DNA from: Buxus sempervirens
Taxonomy: Eukaryota; Streptophyta; Magnoliopsida; Buxales; Buxaceae
Direction of reading: 5' to 3'
DNA: 64,000 nt
NCBI GenBank assembly: GCA_947561395.2
Contig: OX387187.1
Location: forward strand, 1,742,976 to 1,806,975
In this document: piece by piece, positions 23,746 through 35,055 of the stretch
Numbering within the stretch: position 1 is the stretch's first letter
Layout of the letters: every line of letters begins with the position of its first letter
The notes under the pieces: generated by a model
Database searches by the model: none
What the model was told of the DNA's origin: nothing
What the model saw: the letters and a program-made list of their open reading frames with translations, nothing else
Program-made: the position numbers and the translations under genes

Positions 23746-24577
23746 TGTAGACACCCCAAATTGCACTACAAAAGGAGAAAATAATTGAAAACATGTAATT
23801 GGGGTTTAAAACAGGTCAAAAATACATAAAATCTGATCAAGCATGCATTGCCCGTATTGTACTTGCAAGCTAGTCACGCCCGAATTTTGTATACGGGCAC
23901 GCAGTCCCTGTAATGCAAATGCGTACACCACTTGCTCGCAATACATTTACGGGCACATTAAATTTGTGCGAATTTGATCTTTGCTCGATTTCTGAGCCTT
24001 ATCTTTAGTCTAATATATCTCTTGGTGAGCGAATTTGTTTATTTATTCGTTCGAAATATCCTTGTTGGCCATGGATGGGCATTATCCCTATTTTTAACCC
24101 AATCTGGTGGAATCCTGGTATATCCTTCTGGACCAGCCTTACCCTTGGGTTTGCCTATAAATAGAGGACTTCTCCTCAAGCAAAGGGCCACGAAATTTTT
24201 AAGTCTAAGGAGCTCCAAGTGAAGAGAAGAATCCCTGCTGCTCTGCTTGCTCAATCCAGGTAAGTCCTTTTTCCCTTTTATTTTCTATCTTCAATTCTAG
24301 AAATAATAGGATCTTCTCCATTGCTGTAGAATAAGGCCTTCTTTTATTCTGTATTCCTAAACTTGTCCCTAAGTACCTCAAGAGTCACTCTAGCCGTAAA
24401 ACGTGAAGAGAGAGCTATGGGAAAGGGGAACAGGTGGATCCCTAGAATAGAACCCCATAGTCTGTTTTTATCCTTTCTTTTAGAATAAAACCTTTGATTG
24501 TATTTGTATCACTAAACCTATCTCTAAGTACCTCAAGAATCCTCTCTAGTCGTAAAACGTGAAGAGAGAGCTAGGGG
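23746..24577 (+). repeat. Element B 5' LTR, first part
   Basis: Starts TGTAGACACCCC. Holds a 7+7 half-site array at 23850-23954, a TATA box TATAAATAG at 24156-24164, and a strong splice-donor match CCAG/GTAAGT at 24259/24260. It is cut at 24577 by element C. Confidence 0.93.
23850..23954 (+). promoter_or_regulatory. 7+7 half-site array, B 5' LTR
   Basis: Fifteen 7-base blocks (105 bp) in exact register, beginning GCCCGTA and ending TACGGGC, with spacers such as TTGTACT, TAGTCAC and TTTTGTA. It lies about 200 bp upstream of the TATA box. Confidence 0.85.
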
Positions 24578-25510
24578 TGTAGACACCCCAAATTGCACTA
24601 AAAATGAGAAAATAATTGAAAATATTAATTGGGATTTGAAACAGGTCAAAAAAAGTGTAAAATCTGGCCAAACTGGTTTTTAAATTCTCATTTTTAAACT
24701 GTTTTTCATTATTGAGAGAAGACCCTACGGTCTAAATTCTCCCCTTTTGGTATTCTTCATCAACGTGGGTATTTTTGGTTTTGATTTTCAGATTTAATGT
24801 GAAATTTGGGCTTTATCTATGCCCTGGACTATTCAAGTTCAATTTTGAAATATTTTATAAAAATCATATTTTTCTAGATTTCTAGAATTTGACTTGAAGC
24901 CAGATTTTTTGGATTTTTCACCTTAAATTGATTTTATTTTATTTTATTTCAATTTTGTTTTGATCATGAAACCCTAGGAATGGTATGATCATATTTGAAA
25001 GTTCTGGATCAATCAGACTATTCATATGAAAAAACCATATATTTTTGCCCTTTTTTGTGATTTTGTGTGATTTTTATAGCAAGATTTTTCCTTTATTTTC
25101 AACATGAACAATACCTGGCAACCACCTTGTGTGGATGAATAGGGGTGCCTAACACCTTCCCCTGTTCATAACCTAATCCACTTACCCATCTCTGGTTGTT
25201 TTTTTTAGGAGGGATATTTTGCCCTAAAATTTGCCTTTTGTGCTTATTTAATATTTTGGTGTCCATTCACACCTAAATTGAATGGTGGCGACTCTTTGTT
25301 TAATATAATCCCGTGAGATGATTGAGGAAATCATTAGATTGATTTTTTCCCATGTCTCACAACTTATTTTGCCCTAAAATTTGCCTTTTGTGCTTATTTA
25401 ATATTTTGGTGTCCATTCACACCTAAATTGAATGGTGGCGACTCTTTGTTTTATTTAATCCCGTGTGATGATTGAGGAAATCATTAAATTGATTTTTTCC
25501 ATGTCTTACA
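24578..25510 (+). repeat. Element C 5' LTR
   Basis: Starts TGTAGACACCCC and ends ATGTCTTACA, followed by AC and the primer site. It is about half the length of C's 3' LTR. Its 3' end carries the 150-bp tandem duplication also present in the other LTR. Confidence 0.9.
25217..25510 (+). repeat. 150-bp tandem duplication at end of C 5' LTR
   Basis: Two copies starting at GCCCTAAAATTTGCC (25221 and 25371) and each ending near CATGTCTCACAAC or CATGTCTTACA. The 3' LTR has the same pair (about 34757-35050), so it was inherited by both LTRs. B's LTRs have a single copy. The first copy includes the ACAACT of the LTR/primer-site junction. Confidence 0.88.
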
Positions 25511-25512
25511 AC

Positions 25513-25530
25513 TGGCGACTCTGCTGGGGA
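25513..25530 (+). other. Primer binding site of C
   Basis: TGGCGACTCTGCTGGGGA, two bases after the LTR end. It is complementary to a tRNA-Arg 3' end of the TCCCCAGCAGAGTCGCCA type. B has TGGCAACTCTGCTGGGGA at 36034-36051 and E has the same at 62777-62794. Confidence 0.85.
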
Positions 25531-26017
25531 ATTGTGGATTTAAGCCTTTTGGTGTTTTTGTTCATGTTTTTGATATTTTTGGATTTGCTTGCTATTTGGT
25601 GTTCTTAAGCATGTGGGATAGGTTGTAAATCTGATTTATTGCTTAAGAATTCATGGGGGTAGAAACATGCTTAATTCTGATTTATAGGATTGTTTCTAGA
25701 AACATGCGTAGGGGAGGTTTATTTTGATAAACCATGCTTATTTCTTGCTGTATTTTAATATGCATGTTCTAATTTTCAGCATGCTTTCTATGGTGTATTT
25801 TGGATATATAATATGAGCATATGTTGACATGATTTGGATGATTTTTATGAGCATGTTTAGGTGCTATAGGATTGCTTTATTTACTTGTTTATTTTAAATA
25901 TGCTTTCCTATTATGCCTTGGTTTGTTTATGCATGGCTGCGAAAAGAGTGGCAAGGGTTTGGGACGTTGTGAATGTAACCTATTTTTACAATGCACTGTG
26001 CACCTTTTATTTTTACA

Positions 26018-26124
26018 CAGCCTACCCTTAACCTATAGGAAGTTGAACCCGAATGTGTGTAGCTTGGCGCAACGAGGTCGATACTTCGGAAAGCGAAAGT
26101 GAAAACATTCACCTTAGAACTTTG
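26018..26124 (+). other. Conserved leader block, C copy
   Basis: Counterpart of 22311-22417 in A and 36541-36645 in B. Includes AGCTTGGCGCAACGAG and ends near CACCTTAGAACTTTG. The GAATGT and ACATTC segments about 55 bases apart could pair. Confidence 0.8.
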
Positions 26125-26733
26125 AGCTAATGATGTGATGATAACGTGGATCTGGGATTCTGGTCATCACTAGGCTTGAGTGCTAAGTTGCCATTAAGCC
26201 AAAACCCAAAACCCCTACGCTTGAAGGTGGAGTTACACATTTTTGGCTAAAGTATACAATTACGTGGGGATATGGGTTTGTATGATTGTGGGAAGGCCGT
26301 ATGCATGGCTTACAAACCAGGGCATAATGCGGATGCCATATTGAAGGTAAACAAGGTAACAAGGTAATCCTATTGTTTTGCATTATTTTCATGTTATAGG
26401 GGTGTCATGGTGCCCATTGGTTCGGGATAAAATTGGTCCCAAAATATGCATGTTTTTAAAATTGGTACAGCCCATAGGAAGAGTTCTTAACTCTGTTTAG
26501 AATCAATCCTACCCTATGTTCACACAAGAGGCAACAGAAGGGTGCCAAATTCTTGAGTATGATGTCAATTTGGAGGGTATATGTGCCCTCCTACGCATGG
26601 GTTTTAGCAAAAAGGCCAAGGTCCACTTTGGGACAGTTTAGAAGCTCTGCACTGGGTGAACCGTATGTTTGGATGAACAATGAAAGTGATCAGACCATGT
26701 AAAAACTGGAAAAACATAACAGGGTTCCGTAAA

Positions 26734-26865
26734 ACCGCATTTAGTACACGGGCTGGGCCTGACCGTATTAGTTATACGGGCTAGGCTCGCCCGTGTTTTC
26801 CATACGGTCACGGCTTGCTCGTAATCTGAATACGGGCAGGGCTGGACCGTACTGTGTATACGGTT
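26734..26865 (+). promoter_or_regulatory. 7+7 half-site array, C leader
   Basis: Ten half-sites (AACCGCA, CACGGGC, GACCGTA, TACGGGC, GCCCGTG, TACGGTC, GCTCGTA, TACGGGC, GACCGTA, TACGGTT) alternating in orientation, with 7-base spacers and at most one 1-base slip. Function unknown. Confidence 0.85.
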
Positions 26866-26994
26866 TTCTCGGAATATTCAACTTTAATCAGTTTTTCCCA
26901 CTAAAATATTCTTTTAACCTTTAAATAATGATAAAGGGAAACAAGTTTGAATAAAATGCTTCAAAAAAAAAAACAAACAAAATAATTAAAAGAA

Positions 26995-28040
26995 AAAAAA
27001 TGTAAGAGAAAGGTTCCTTGGGCTTCTGAAAGCCTTTGAATTTCAGACTTTTTCAAAACTCTTGGGCTTCTGAAAGCCTTTGAATTTCAGATTTTTCAAA
27101 AATCCTGGGCCTCTGAAAGCCTGTGAATTTCAGATTTTTCAAAAAATCCTCGAACCTCTGAAAGCCTTTGAATTTCAGACTTTTTTTCTCAAAAACTCCC
27201 TGGGCCTCTGAAAGCCTTTGAATTTCAGACTTTTATCAAAAATCCCCGGGCCTCTGAAAGCCTTTGAATTTCAGATCTTTTGGGCCTCTGAAAGCCTTTG
27301 AATTTCAGACCTTTTTTCTTTTGGGCCTCTGAAAGCCTTTGAATTTCAGAACTTTTAGGCCGTCTAAAAGCCTCTGAATTTTAGACAATCATCTTTTGGG
27401 CCGTCTAAAAGCCTCTGAATTTTAGACAATCATTTCTTTGGGCCGTCTAAAAGCCTCTGAATTTTAGACAATCATTTTTTTTTGGGCTGTCTAAAAGCCT
27501 CTGAATTTTAGACAATCATTTTTTTGGGCTGTCTAAAAGCCTCTGAATTTTAGACAAATCATTTCTTTGGGCCGTCTATAAGCCTCTGAATTATAGACAC
27601 ATATCCTTTGGGCAGTCTAAAAGCCTCTGAATTTTAGACAATCATATCCTTTGGGCCGTCTAAAAGCCTCTGAATTTTAGACAAATCATTTCTTTGGGCC
27701 GTCTAAAAGCCTCTGAATTTTAGACAATCATTTTTTTGGGCCGTCTATAAGCCTCTGAATTATAGACACATATCCTTTGGGCCGTCTAAAAGCCTCTGAA
27801 TTTTAGACAAATCATATTCTTTGGGCCGTCTATAAGCCTCTGAATTATAGACACATATCCTTTGGGCCTCTGAAAGCCTTTGAATTTCAGACTTTTTTCA
27901 AAAATATCCCTGGGCCTCTGAAAGCCTTTGAATTTCAGACTTTTCCCAAAAATTTCTTTGGGCCTCTGAAAGCCTTTGAATTTCAGATTTTTTTCTCTTT
28001 TTGTGGGACCTGTTGGAAGCCTTAGAATATTCCAACAATT
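26995..28040 (+). repeat. Hairpin tandem array in C leader
   Basis: About 23 units of 35-50 bp. Each holds a hairpin with a GCCTTTGAA or GCCTCTGAA loop. Stems are CTGAAA/TTTCAG in the outer units, GTCTAAAA/TTTTAGAC in the central block, and GTCTATAA/TTATAGAC in three units near 27570, 27746 and 27827. The last unit has GTTGGAA/TTCCAAC. Units keep pairing despite changed stem sequence. Open frames inside are artefacts. Confidence 0.9.
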
Positions 28041-28233
28041 CAAAAAAAAAAAAAAAAGGAAAAGAAGCAAATAAAGAAAGAAACAAATCCAAACTCGTGT
28101 TCACCCAGCTTGCACATAGGCATACATAGGCATGTGAATGAGATTAAATTGGCACTAATATTTTCTCTTTATTTTCCAGGTACCAAGTACACTTGCAACC
28201 ATAGCTCCTGTAATCAGATCAAGAGCTTGCGCC

Positions 28234-29946
28234 ATGAATCCCATTGAGACTGAAGTTGATGCTCCTCACCCAGATATTGTCTTGCTTCAAGAGCAAGTGG
28301 CAGGACTAGCCCGAATGTTAGAGAACATATTGGCCGTACAAGCCCAACAAGTGCAGGCCCAACAAATGCAGGCCTAGAACCAAGCATCAACTTCCAACCC
28401 TGCACCTCCACCCCAAATCAATATTCCACCCCCAGTGCAACCAATTCCTGAACCCATCCATGAAACCACTTATGAACCTATGGTGACCAAGGATGAAACA
28501 GTTGAATCAGAAAAGGTTAAGGAAAAGGAAAAAATGAGGGAAGAAATGGAAAAGAAGTTCATGCAAAGACTGGAAATGATCCAGGATGAACTAAGGGAAG
28601 TAGAAGGGGAAAACAACTTTGGGGGCACCAATTTTGAAGACCTGTGCCTATACCCCCATGTTAACCTGCCGGCTAAGTTTAAATGCCCAGATTTTGATAA
28701 ATATGATGGCACTGGCTGCCCAATGAGCCATTTGAAGTTATACTGCGGGGCTTTATGCCATTTTGGCCGGGATGACGGCATACTAATTCAACTCTTCCAG
28801 AGGAGTTTAACTGGAGCTGCTTTGAAGTGGTTTACCACTTTGGATCATGGGAAAATAAGAAGGTGGAAGGATTTAGCAGATTCCTTTTTGGCACAATACA
28901 GGTTTAACTCGGAGATTATACCAGATAGGTATGACATGATGAGGATGGCGAAGAGAAATGATGAGACCATAAGGCAATATGCTAAAAGGTGGAGGGAGTT
29001 GGCTGCACAAGTCAAGCCACCCGTGGGAGAACCAGAAATGATTTCAACTTTCATCATGACATTGGGGCAACCATTTTATAGTCACTTGGTGGGTCAAACT
29101 ACCACCAAATTTGCTGCCCTAGTGCAAGTGGCAGACAGAATTGAAGATGGGATCAAGTCTGGGAAAATAGCTGATTACTCTGCAGTGTTGAACCAGGAAG
29201 CTTCCACTACTTTCTCTACACAGAAAAAGGAGAATGGTAATGGAAGAATAAAGAATGAAGAAGGGAGAGAAGCAGAAGTGAATATGGTGCAACTTCCCAA
29301 GGAACCCTTTCAAATCAATGCCCATCCACCTCCTATCAAGCCAACCCATCAATTTACTTTGCTGCCTATTCAAATTAATGTCCCTTCTGCACAGCCTGTG
29401 AAGGAGGAAACAGAAGTAAGGAAGAGAAGGGAATTTTCCAAACTGCCTATGAGACAATCTGAACTTTTGCCTACCTTACTTCAGAAGGGTTATGTGGCTT
29501 TGAAGTTGCCAAATCCTCATGCAAGTAAGGGGAAGGGTTATAATTCATCTGCAATCTGTAATTATCATATGAGCACTCCAGGGCACACCACTGATCATTG
29601 CTTGGCCCTAAAGCATGCAATCCAGGATTTGTTGGATAATAACTCTTTATCATTCAATTCAGTCACTCCCATCCCACCTACTGATAACAATGGGGCAGAC
29701 AGCTCAAATGCAATAGGGGCAATTTTCTCTGGAGAAAGAAGATTTGACCCTTCTCAGCTTATCACTCCTATTGGTCAAACAGTCAGGGTTTATCTTAAAA
29801 GAAATGCTCCTGGTTATGAGCAGGAAGGCTTGCCTCACTCAACAGGAGAAAGAAATTATCAGAAAAAGGAAGAAAAGTCAACTTTTGCCTTTGAGAACAG
29901 GGGCAGTTTTCGAACTCCCATGTTCTTTGAAAAGAAACTCCTATAA
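28234..29946 (+). pseudogene. Element C gag
   Basis: Begins at the ATG at 28234, 55 bases after the splice-acceptor-like site. Contains the gag core (YDGTGCPMSHLKLYCGALC, LTGAALKWFTTLDHGKIRRW, MISTFIMTLGQPFYSHLVG) and the later CNYHMSTPGHTTDHC knuckle-like segment. Most of its length is open, over 500 codons. It is the best preserved gag in the window and forms the particle protein in this lineage. It is not followed by pol. Fossil, nearly whole as gag. Confidence 0.9.
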
Positions 29947-32900
29947 GAAGAATGCACATTTCCTGAGGATCCTAAGGAGCCTTGTTCTCAGGAAGTGATT
30001 TCAATAAATGCTCTTCAAAAAAAAAAAAAAAAAGATTTTCCCCTTTAACATTTTTCTAGAAAAAAAAAGTTTTCATCAAGGTCCTTTTACTTATGAATCA
30101 TATCTCTTATTGAATTTCATTGAGTTGAATATGACTTTGACATTGGGCTCAATTTTGAGACCAAAATCGAAGAAAAAGACATTTTATATGAAAATTCAAA
30201 TCTTTTTAAGTGTCATGAGAAGAATATTCTACAAAATTATAAAATGACCAATTTTATGGCCTTTGGAACCAAAGATGACCCACAGTCTTCAACAGAAAAG
30301 ATAGAAGAAGATTTGAAGTTTCTTCATTAGAATACAAAAAGGATCGCACCACTTGCTGATTCGTTCAAGAGGAAGTCGATAATATTGTTTGAAGAAATTT
30401 TGGAGCTTTGCACTTGAAAATATGGGAGAAGATTTGACATTTTCGTTGGAAATAGAATTGGGCATCATCCAAATTCATAAGATTGATCAAAAGGTGAAGA
30501 ACTTGTTCATAACAGAGGTTCTATTTGAAGATGCTTTTATCTTGATAGAAGGTGATTAAGGAAAAAAAAAAAAAAGAGAAGAAAAAATCCTGAGCCAGTC
30601 ATGTAGTACAACTCTACCAAGTCTAAAATTCAAATTTTTCTTAAAATGATAAGAGGCCTTTCTTTCTTATATCCCCAAAAATTTTGAAATCCCTAGTTAG
30701 ACCCTTTGAGCTTGATACATTTTTCCAAGTAACCTAAACTGAGAATTGTAACCCCACACTGGGGCAAATTTATTAAGGCATAAAAAAAAAGGGAATGAAG
30801 GGACAATTATTGAAGTTCAAGAGGGATTTTGAATATGTTTTCAGAAAATGGGGCAAAGAAAAAAAAGAAGAAAAAGAAAGAAAAAAAAAAGAAGAAAAAA
30901 AAGATAATCAAATGCTATTTGGAGAATGTATTCAAAATTGTGAAGAAAAGAATGGAAAAAAGAAGTTCAATACTAGAGAATAAGTTTTAAATGAAGAAAT
31001 CAAATTGAGGGAAGAACTTCATTACTGGGAGCAATTTTGTATTCATTCCAAGGGAAGAAATGCCTTAAAAATTACAATTTCAGTTAACCCATTTGATCAT
31101 ATGGTATTTGAGCCTTTTATTCCTTTTCTTTCTAAACTAACACCAAGCCTTCGTTTCGTCCCATTCATAAGTCCTCTTTGATTAAGAAATTTTGAATTAA
31201 GGTAGCTTGGACCACATAGTTACTGGTGATGAAAGGAAAAAAAAAAAGAGAAGAAAAAGAAAAAAGAAAAAGGAAAAAATGAAGGAAATGTAGTGAAAAC
31301 CCGGAAGGGCGCTACATGGCAAATAATCAGCTATCTACAAGAAGGAAATCGTCAGAGAGGAAAGCCCAGAATTGGCATAGATCCAGGTGAAGTCCTCATG
31401 TTGGTGGTTATTTTGAGATACAGTCACTCTTCAAATGATTGAAGAAAATTCTCTTTTCAAGACTGAAGCAACATAATCAAAACTATGGTATGAAGCATCT
31501 GTGAACAAGCTGATGACCGTCAAAATTGCCATTAGGAAATTATTGCTGAAGGTGAAGTCATAAATTCTCATATCATGGATACAATGGAGAAACAATTGCT
31601 CTTCAATTAGATGAAGGGAAATGTCTTTCTAGACTGGGGCAAAATAGTCAGATTGAAAGAGTCGTCATATCTGGAGCATCAATTGACAAGCCGATGGTCA
31701 TGGGAATGATTTTAAAGGTTCCGAAGGCTTATTTTGGTCTTTCTTCATTTTCTGAAATAATCTTCTCATTATTCAACTTGATTTTAATTCTTTTGGACTA
31801 TATAATAATAAGTGATTGGATCATTTTTTCAAAAAATATAAAAACACAAAAAAGCAAAAAATATATATATATTTTTGGCCAGTGATGAGAAATCAAATAC
31901 TTTTTCATAAAACTTCTGTTTTTACAAGCATTAGAGAATTCTGAGACCACTAGTATAAAACATATTTTCTTATGTTTGCATTTGCATTCTTCTATTAGGG
32001 TTTCTTTTTGGCAAAGGTAAAAAAAAAAAAAAGAAAAGAGAAAAAAAAAGAAAAAAAGAAAAAAAGAGAAAAAGAAAAAAAGAGGATCATCTCTACTGAG
32101 GGGCAAATACTTCTTCAAATAATCAAAACCGGGGCATGTTCAGTGTCTTTCCTTCTGGGTTTTCATTGGAATGAATTCCAACATCTGGAAGAAGCAATCA
32201 AGCTTTAGTCTTCGAATTTGAAAGAAAAAAGAAGCTTCGAAGCAATGGCATGTGTTCTTCATTAAACAAGGGTTCCCAATTCTTCAATCATGAAGAAGGA
32301 TTTTACTGGGGCAGCAAGAAGGCATGAAAGACAGATCATAGGTTGTAAAGGGCATGAGATTAGATCAACAGATCATGATCCATCAATCAAGATGAGGGCA
32401 TTCACTTGGGCACTTAAAAACCATGAAGACAGGTTATGGGCAGTAAGGGCACATACATCGTTATTGAGAGAGCAAGAAGATAAAGAAGCAAAAGCAAGTT
32501 CCAAAATATTCAAGCACAGGTTCGGGCATCAAATGGCACCCAGGTATATCAAATAAGAAAATCAATCAGGAAAATTCAAAAAGTGAAAAACATTAAAATC
32601 AATTGAATTTGCAGTGGTCAATTTTAAATCCACATTCTTTTCAAAAATTGTTTGTCTTAGATTTCTTTTCATAGCCACGAGAGCTCCAAGAAATCTGAGA
32701 TAAGGAAGAGACGCCACCCCACTTCAAGCAGGGGTTTCATTGGCTATCTTCGAATCCATATTTTTATCATTTCTTTGTTTGACCAAAGCAAGTTCTATTA
32801 ATGAGATGTTTTTCAAATGTGTGATTTTGAGTTGTGTCTGTTCTTTGCTGTTCATTGTGCTACAACTGCAGGCCACCCAGAAAAATTGTCTTTTTCATCA

Positions 32901-33213
32901 TTTTCTCCACACTTTTCAGGAGATCAATGTTTATATTAGTTGTAAGTTGCAAGGATTGCCACCTTACCCACTTTTATTTAAAAATTTTGTCTCAAATCTC
33001 ACTTCATAGCCCACAAGTGCTCAGTGAGAGGAGAGAGGAGGATTTGGCCCTTAAGCTGAGGGACTTCTTAGCAAATCTTCCACAATCAATTTCGTTTTTT
33101 ATAAAATCATCCATTGGATCCTTGCAAAATGCAATTGGTTAGACAAAAGTCTCAGAAAGTGCAATTGGTGGGTCTTTTTTGCTCTCTGCTTGTAATTGGT
33201 TCCAATTACCAGC
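29947..33213 (+). other. Element C post-gag spacer
   Basis: No enzyme gene. The first part (about 30040-30290) is a degenerate match to the acidic linker of B near 44260-44520. Then comes the post-pol spacer shared with A and B, with GAAA-type polypurine runs at 30560-30585, 30860-30905, 31235-31285 and 32015-32085. The part at 32870-33227 matches the 3' region of B at 55160-55499. Small open frames are purine-run artefacts. Confidence 0.8.
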
Positions 33214-33223
33214 AAAGAGGGGG
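33214..33223 (+). other. Polypurine tract of C
   Basis: AAAGAGGGGG four bases before the 3' LTR. Element B has the same tract at 55486-55495. It is the usual plus-strand primer of LTR elements. Confidence 0.85.
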
Positions 33224-33227
33224 CAGC

Positions 33228-35050
33228 TGTAGACACCCCAAATTGCACTAAAAATGAGAAAATAATTGAAAATATTAATTGGGATTTGAAACAGGTCAAA
33301 AAAGTGTAAAATCTGGCCAAACTGGTCATGACCGTATTTTGTTTACGGTCTGGTCATACCTGCAGTTGATATACGGTCACGGCGTGCCCGTATTAATAAT
33401 ACGGGCAGGGCGCGCCCGTAATATATATACGGGCACAGGGGTCTTTGTGCGAATTTTACCTTTTTTATTTTTGAGCCTTATCTGCACCCAAATATCTCTC
33501 TTGGATAAGCGAATTCTCTTATTTATCTGTTCGAATTATCTCATTTATCCTTGTGGATAAAGGATTGGCATGATCTTGTGTTTAACTCAAACTGAAACTC
33601 TATCTTGCCAAATCTTGGACCAACCATGCCCTTGGGTGTGTCTATAAATAGAGGCTCTCTCCTCTAGCTAAGGGCCACGAAAATTTGAAGTCCAAGGAAT
33701 TCTAAGAAGCTCCAAGAGAGGAGAAAGAACTCCTGCTGCTCTGCCTGCTCAATCCAGGTAAGTCCCCTATCCCTTTTTATTTTCTGTCTTCAATTCTAGA
33801 AGTAATAGGATCATCTCTATTGCTGTAGAATAAGGCCATATCTGTTTTTTTGTATACCTAAACTTGTCTCTAAGTACCTCAAGGGTCTCTCTAACCGTAA
33901 AACGTGAAGAGAGAACTAGGGGAAAGGGGAACAGGTGGATCCGTAGGGTAGACCCCCATGTGCTATAATCTGTGAGATGTGGCTGTTTTAAATATCCTTA
34001 TCATGTTTTAATGCTTTTTATGATGTATCTGAATGAATAACATGAATCTATGATGTTTATAGCATAAGATCCCCACTTTTTGATAAAATTTGGATTTTTC
34101 ACATATTTGCACCTACAGCACTGTTTTCGTGATTTTTGTGGTTTTAGGCTAGGATCTTGGATTTATCATGATCAATATGATAGATCTGAATCCAGAAGCC
34201 TAAAAGTAAATTCTAGGGTTTCATGAGATGGTTTTTAAACTGTTTTTCATTATTGAGAGAAGACCCTACGGTCTAAATTCTCCCCTTTTGGTATTCTTCA
34301 TCAACGTGGGTATTTTTGGTTTTGATTTTCAGATTTAATGTGAAATTTGGACTTTATCTATGTCCTGGACTATTCAAGTTCAATTTTGAAATATTTTATA
34401 AAAATCATATTTTTCTAGATTTCTAGAATTTGACTTGAAGCCAGATTTTTTGGATTTTTCACCTTAAATTGATTTTATTTTATTTTATTTCAATTTTGTT
34501 TTGATCATGAAACTCTAGGAATGGTATGATCATATTTGAAAGTTCTGGATCAATCAGACTATTCATATGAAAAAACCATATATTTTTGCCCTTTTTTGTG
34601 ATTTTGTGTGATTTTTATAGCAAGATTTTTCCTTTATTTTCAACATGAACAATACCTGGCAACCACCTTGTGTGGATGAATAGGGGTGCCTAACACCTTC
34701 CCCTGTTCATAACCTAATCCCCTTACCCATCTCTGGTTTTTTTTTTAGGAGGGATATTTTGCCTTAAAATTTGCCTTTTATGCTTATTTAATATTTTGGT
34801 GTCCATTCACACCTAAATTGAATGGTGGCGACTCTTTGTTTAATATAATCCCGTGAGATGATTGAGGAAATCATTAGATTGATTTTTTCCCATGTCTCAC
34901 AACTTATTTTGCCCTAAAATTTGCCTTTTGTGCTTATTTAATATTTTGGTGTCCATTCACACCTAAATTGAATGGTGGCGACTCTTTGTTTTATTTAATC
35001 CCGTGTGATGATTGAGGAAATCATTAAATTGATTTTTTCCATGTCTCACA
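33228..35050 (+). repeat. Element C 3' LTR
   Basis: 1823 bp. Holds a 7+7 array at 33330-33434, TATAAATAG at 33643-33651, splice-donor match CCAG/GTAAGT at 33757/33758, and the 150-bp end duplication. Ends ATGTCTCACA. Confidence 0.93.
33330..33434 (+). promoter_or_regulatory. 7+7 half-site array, C 3' LTR
   Basis: Fifteen 7-base blocks, exact register. Several neighbours are perfect inverted pairs: GACCGTA/TACGGTC, GCCCGTA/TACGGGC twice and TACGGGC/GCCCGTA. Confidence 0.87.
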
Positions 35051-35055
35051 AGGGG

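Larger units (their letters stand above)
25531..28179 (+). other. Element C 5' leader
   Basis: No gene. Contains the conserved block (26018-26124), a 7+7 array (about 26734-26865), A-rich runs near 26970, the hairpin tandem array (26995-28040) and a splice-acceptor match TATTTTCCAG/GTACC ending at 28179. The order is the same as in A and B. Confidence 0.88.
24578..35050 (+). mobile_element. C: gag-only relative of B inserted in B's 5' LTR
   Basis: Flanked by AGGGG (24573-24577 and 35051-35055), and B's other LTR has the empty site near 56327. 5' LTR 24578-25510, primer site 25513-25530, leader, gag, spacer, polypurine tract AAAGAGGGGG at 33214-33223, 3' LTR 33228-35050. The two LTRs differ in length but share a 150-bp duplication at the 3' end. 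No protease, RT, RNase H or integrase motif is found and no antisense gene is seen. It is non-autonomous and presumably used the enzymes of relatives. It is younger than B because it is nested in it. Confidence 0.92.

Noticed and set aside
26995-28040. CRISPR-like array
   Set aside because: Repeats and spacers are both variable, the hairpin is within the repeat, no cas genes exist, and the sequence is a plant retroelement leader.
32008-32208. Lys-rich open frame
   Set aside because: Translation of a polypurine run in C's spacer.
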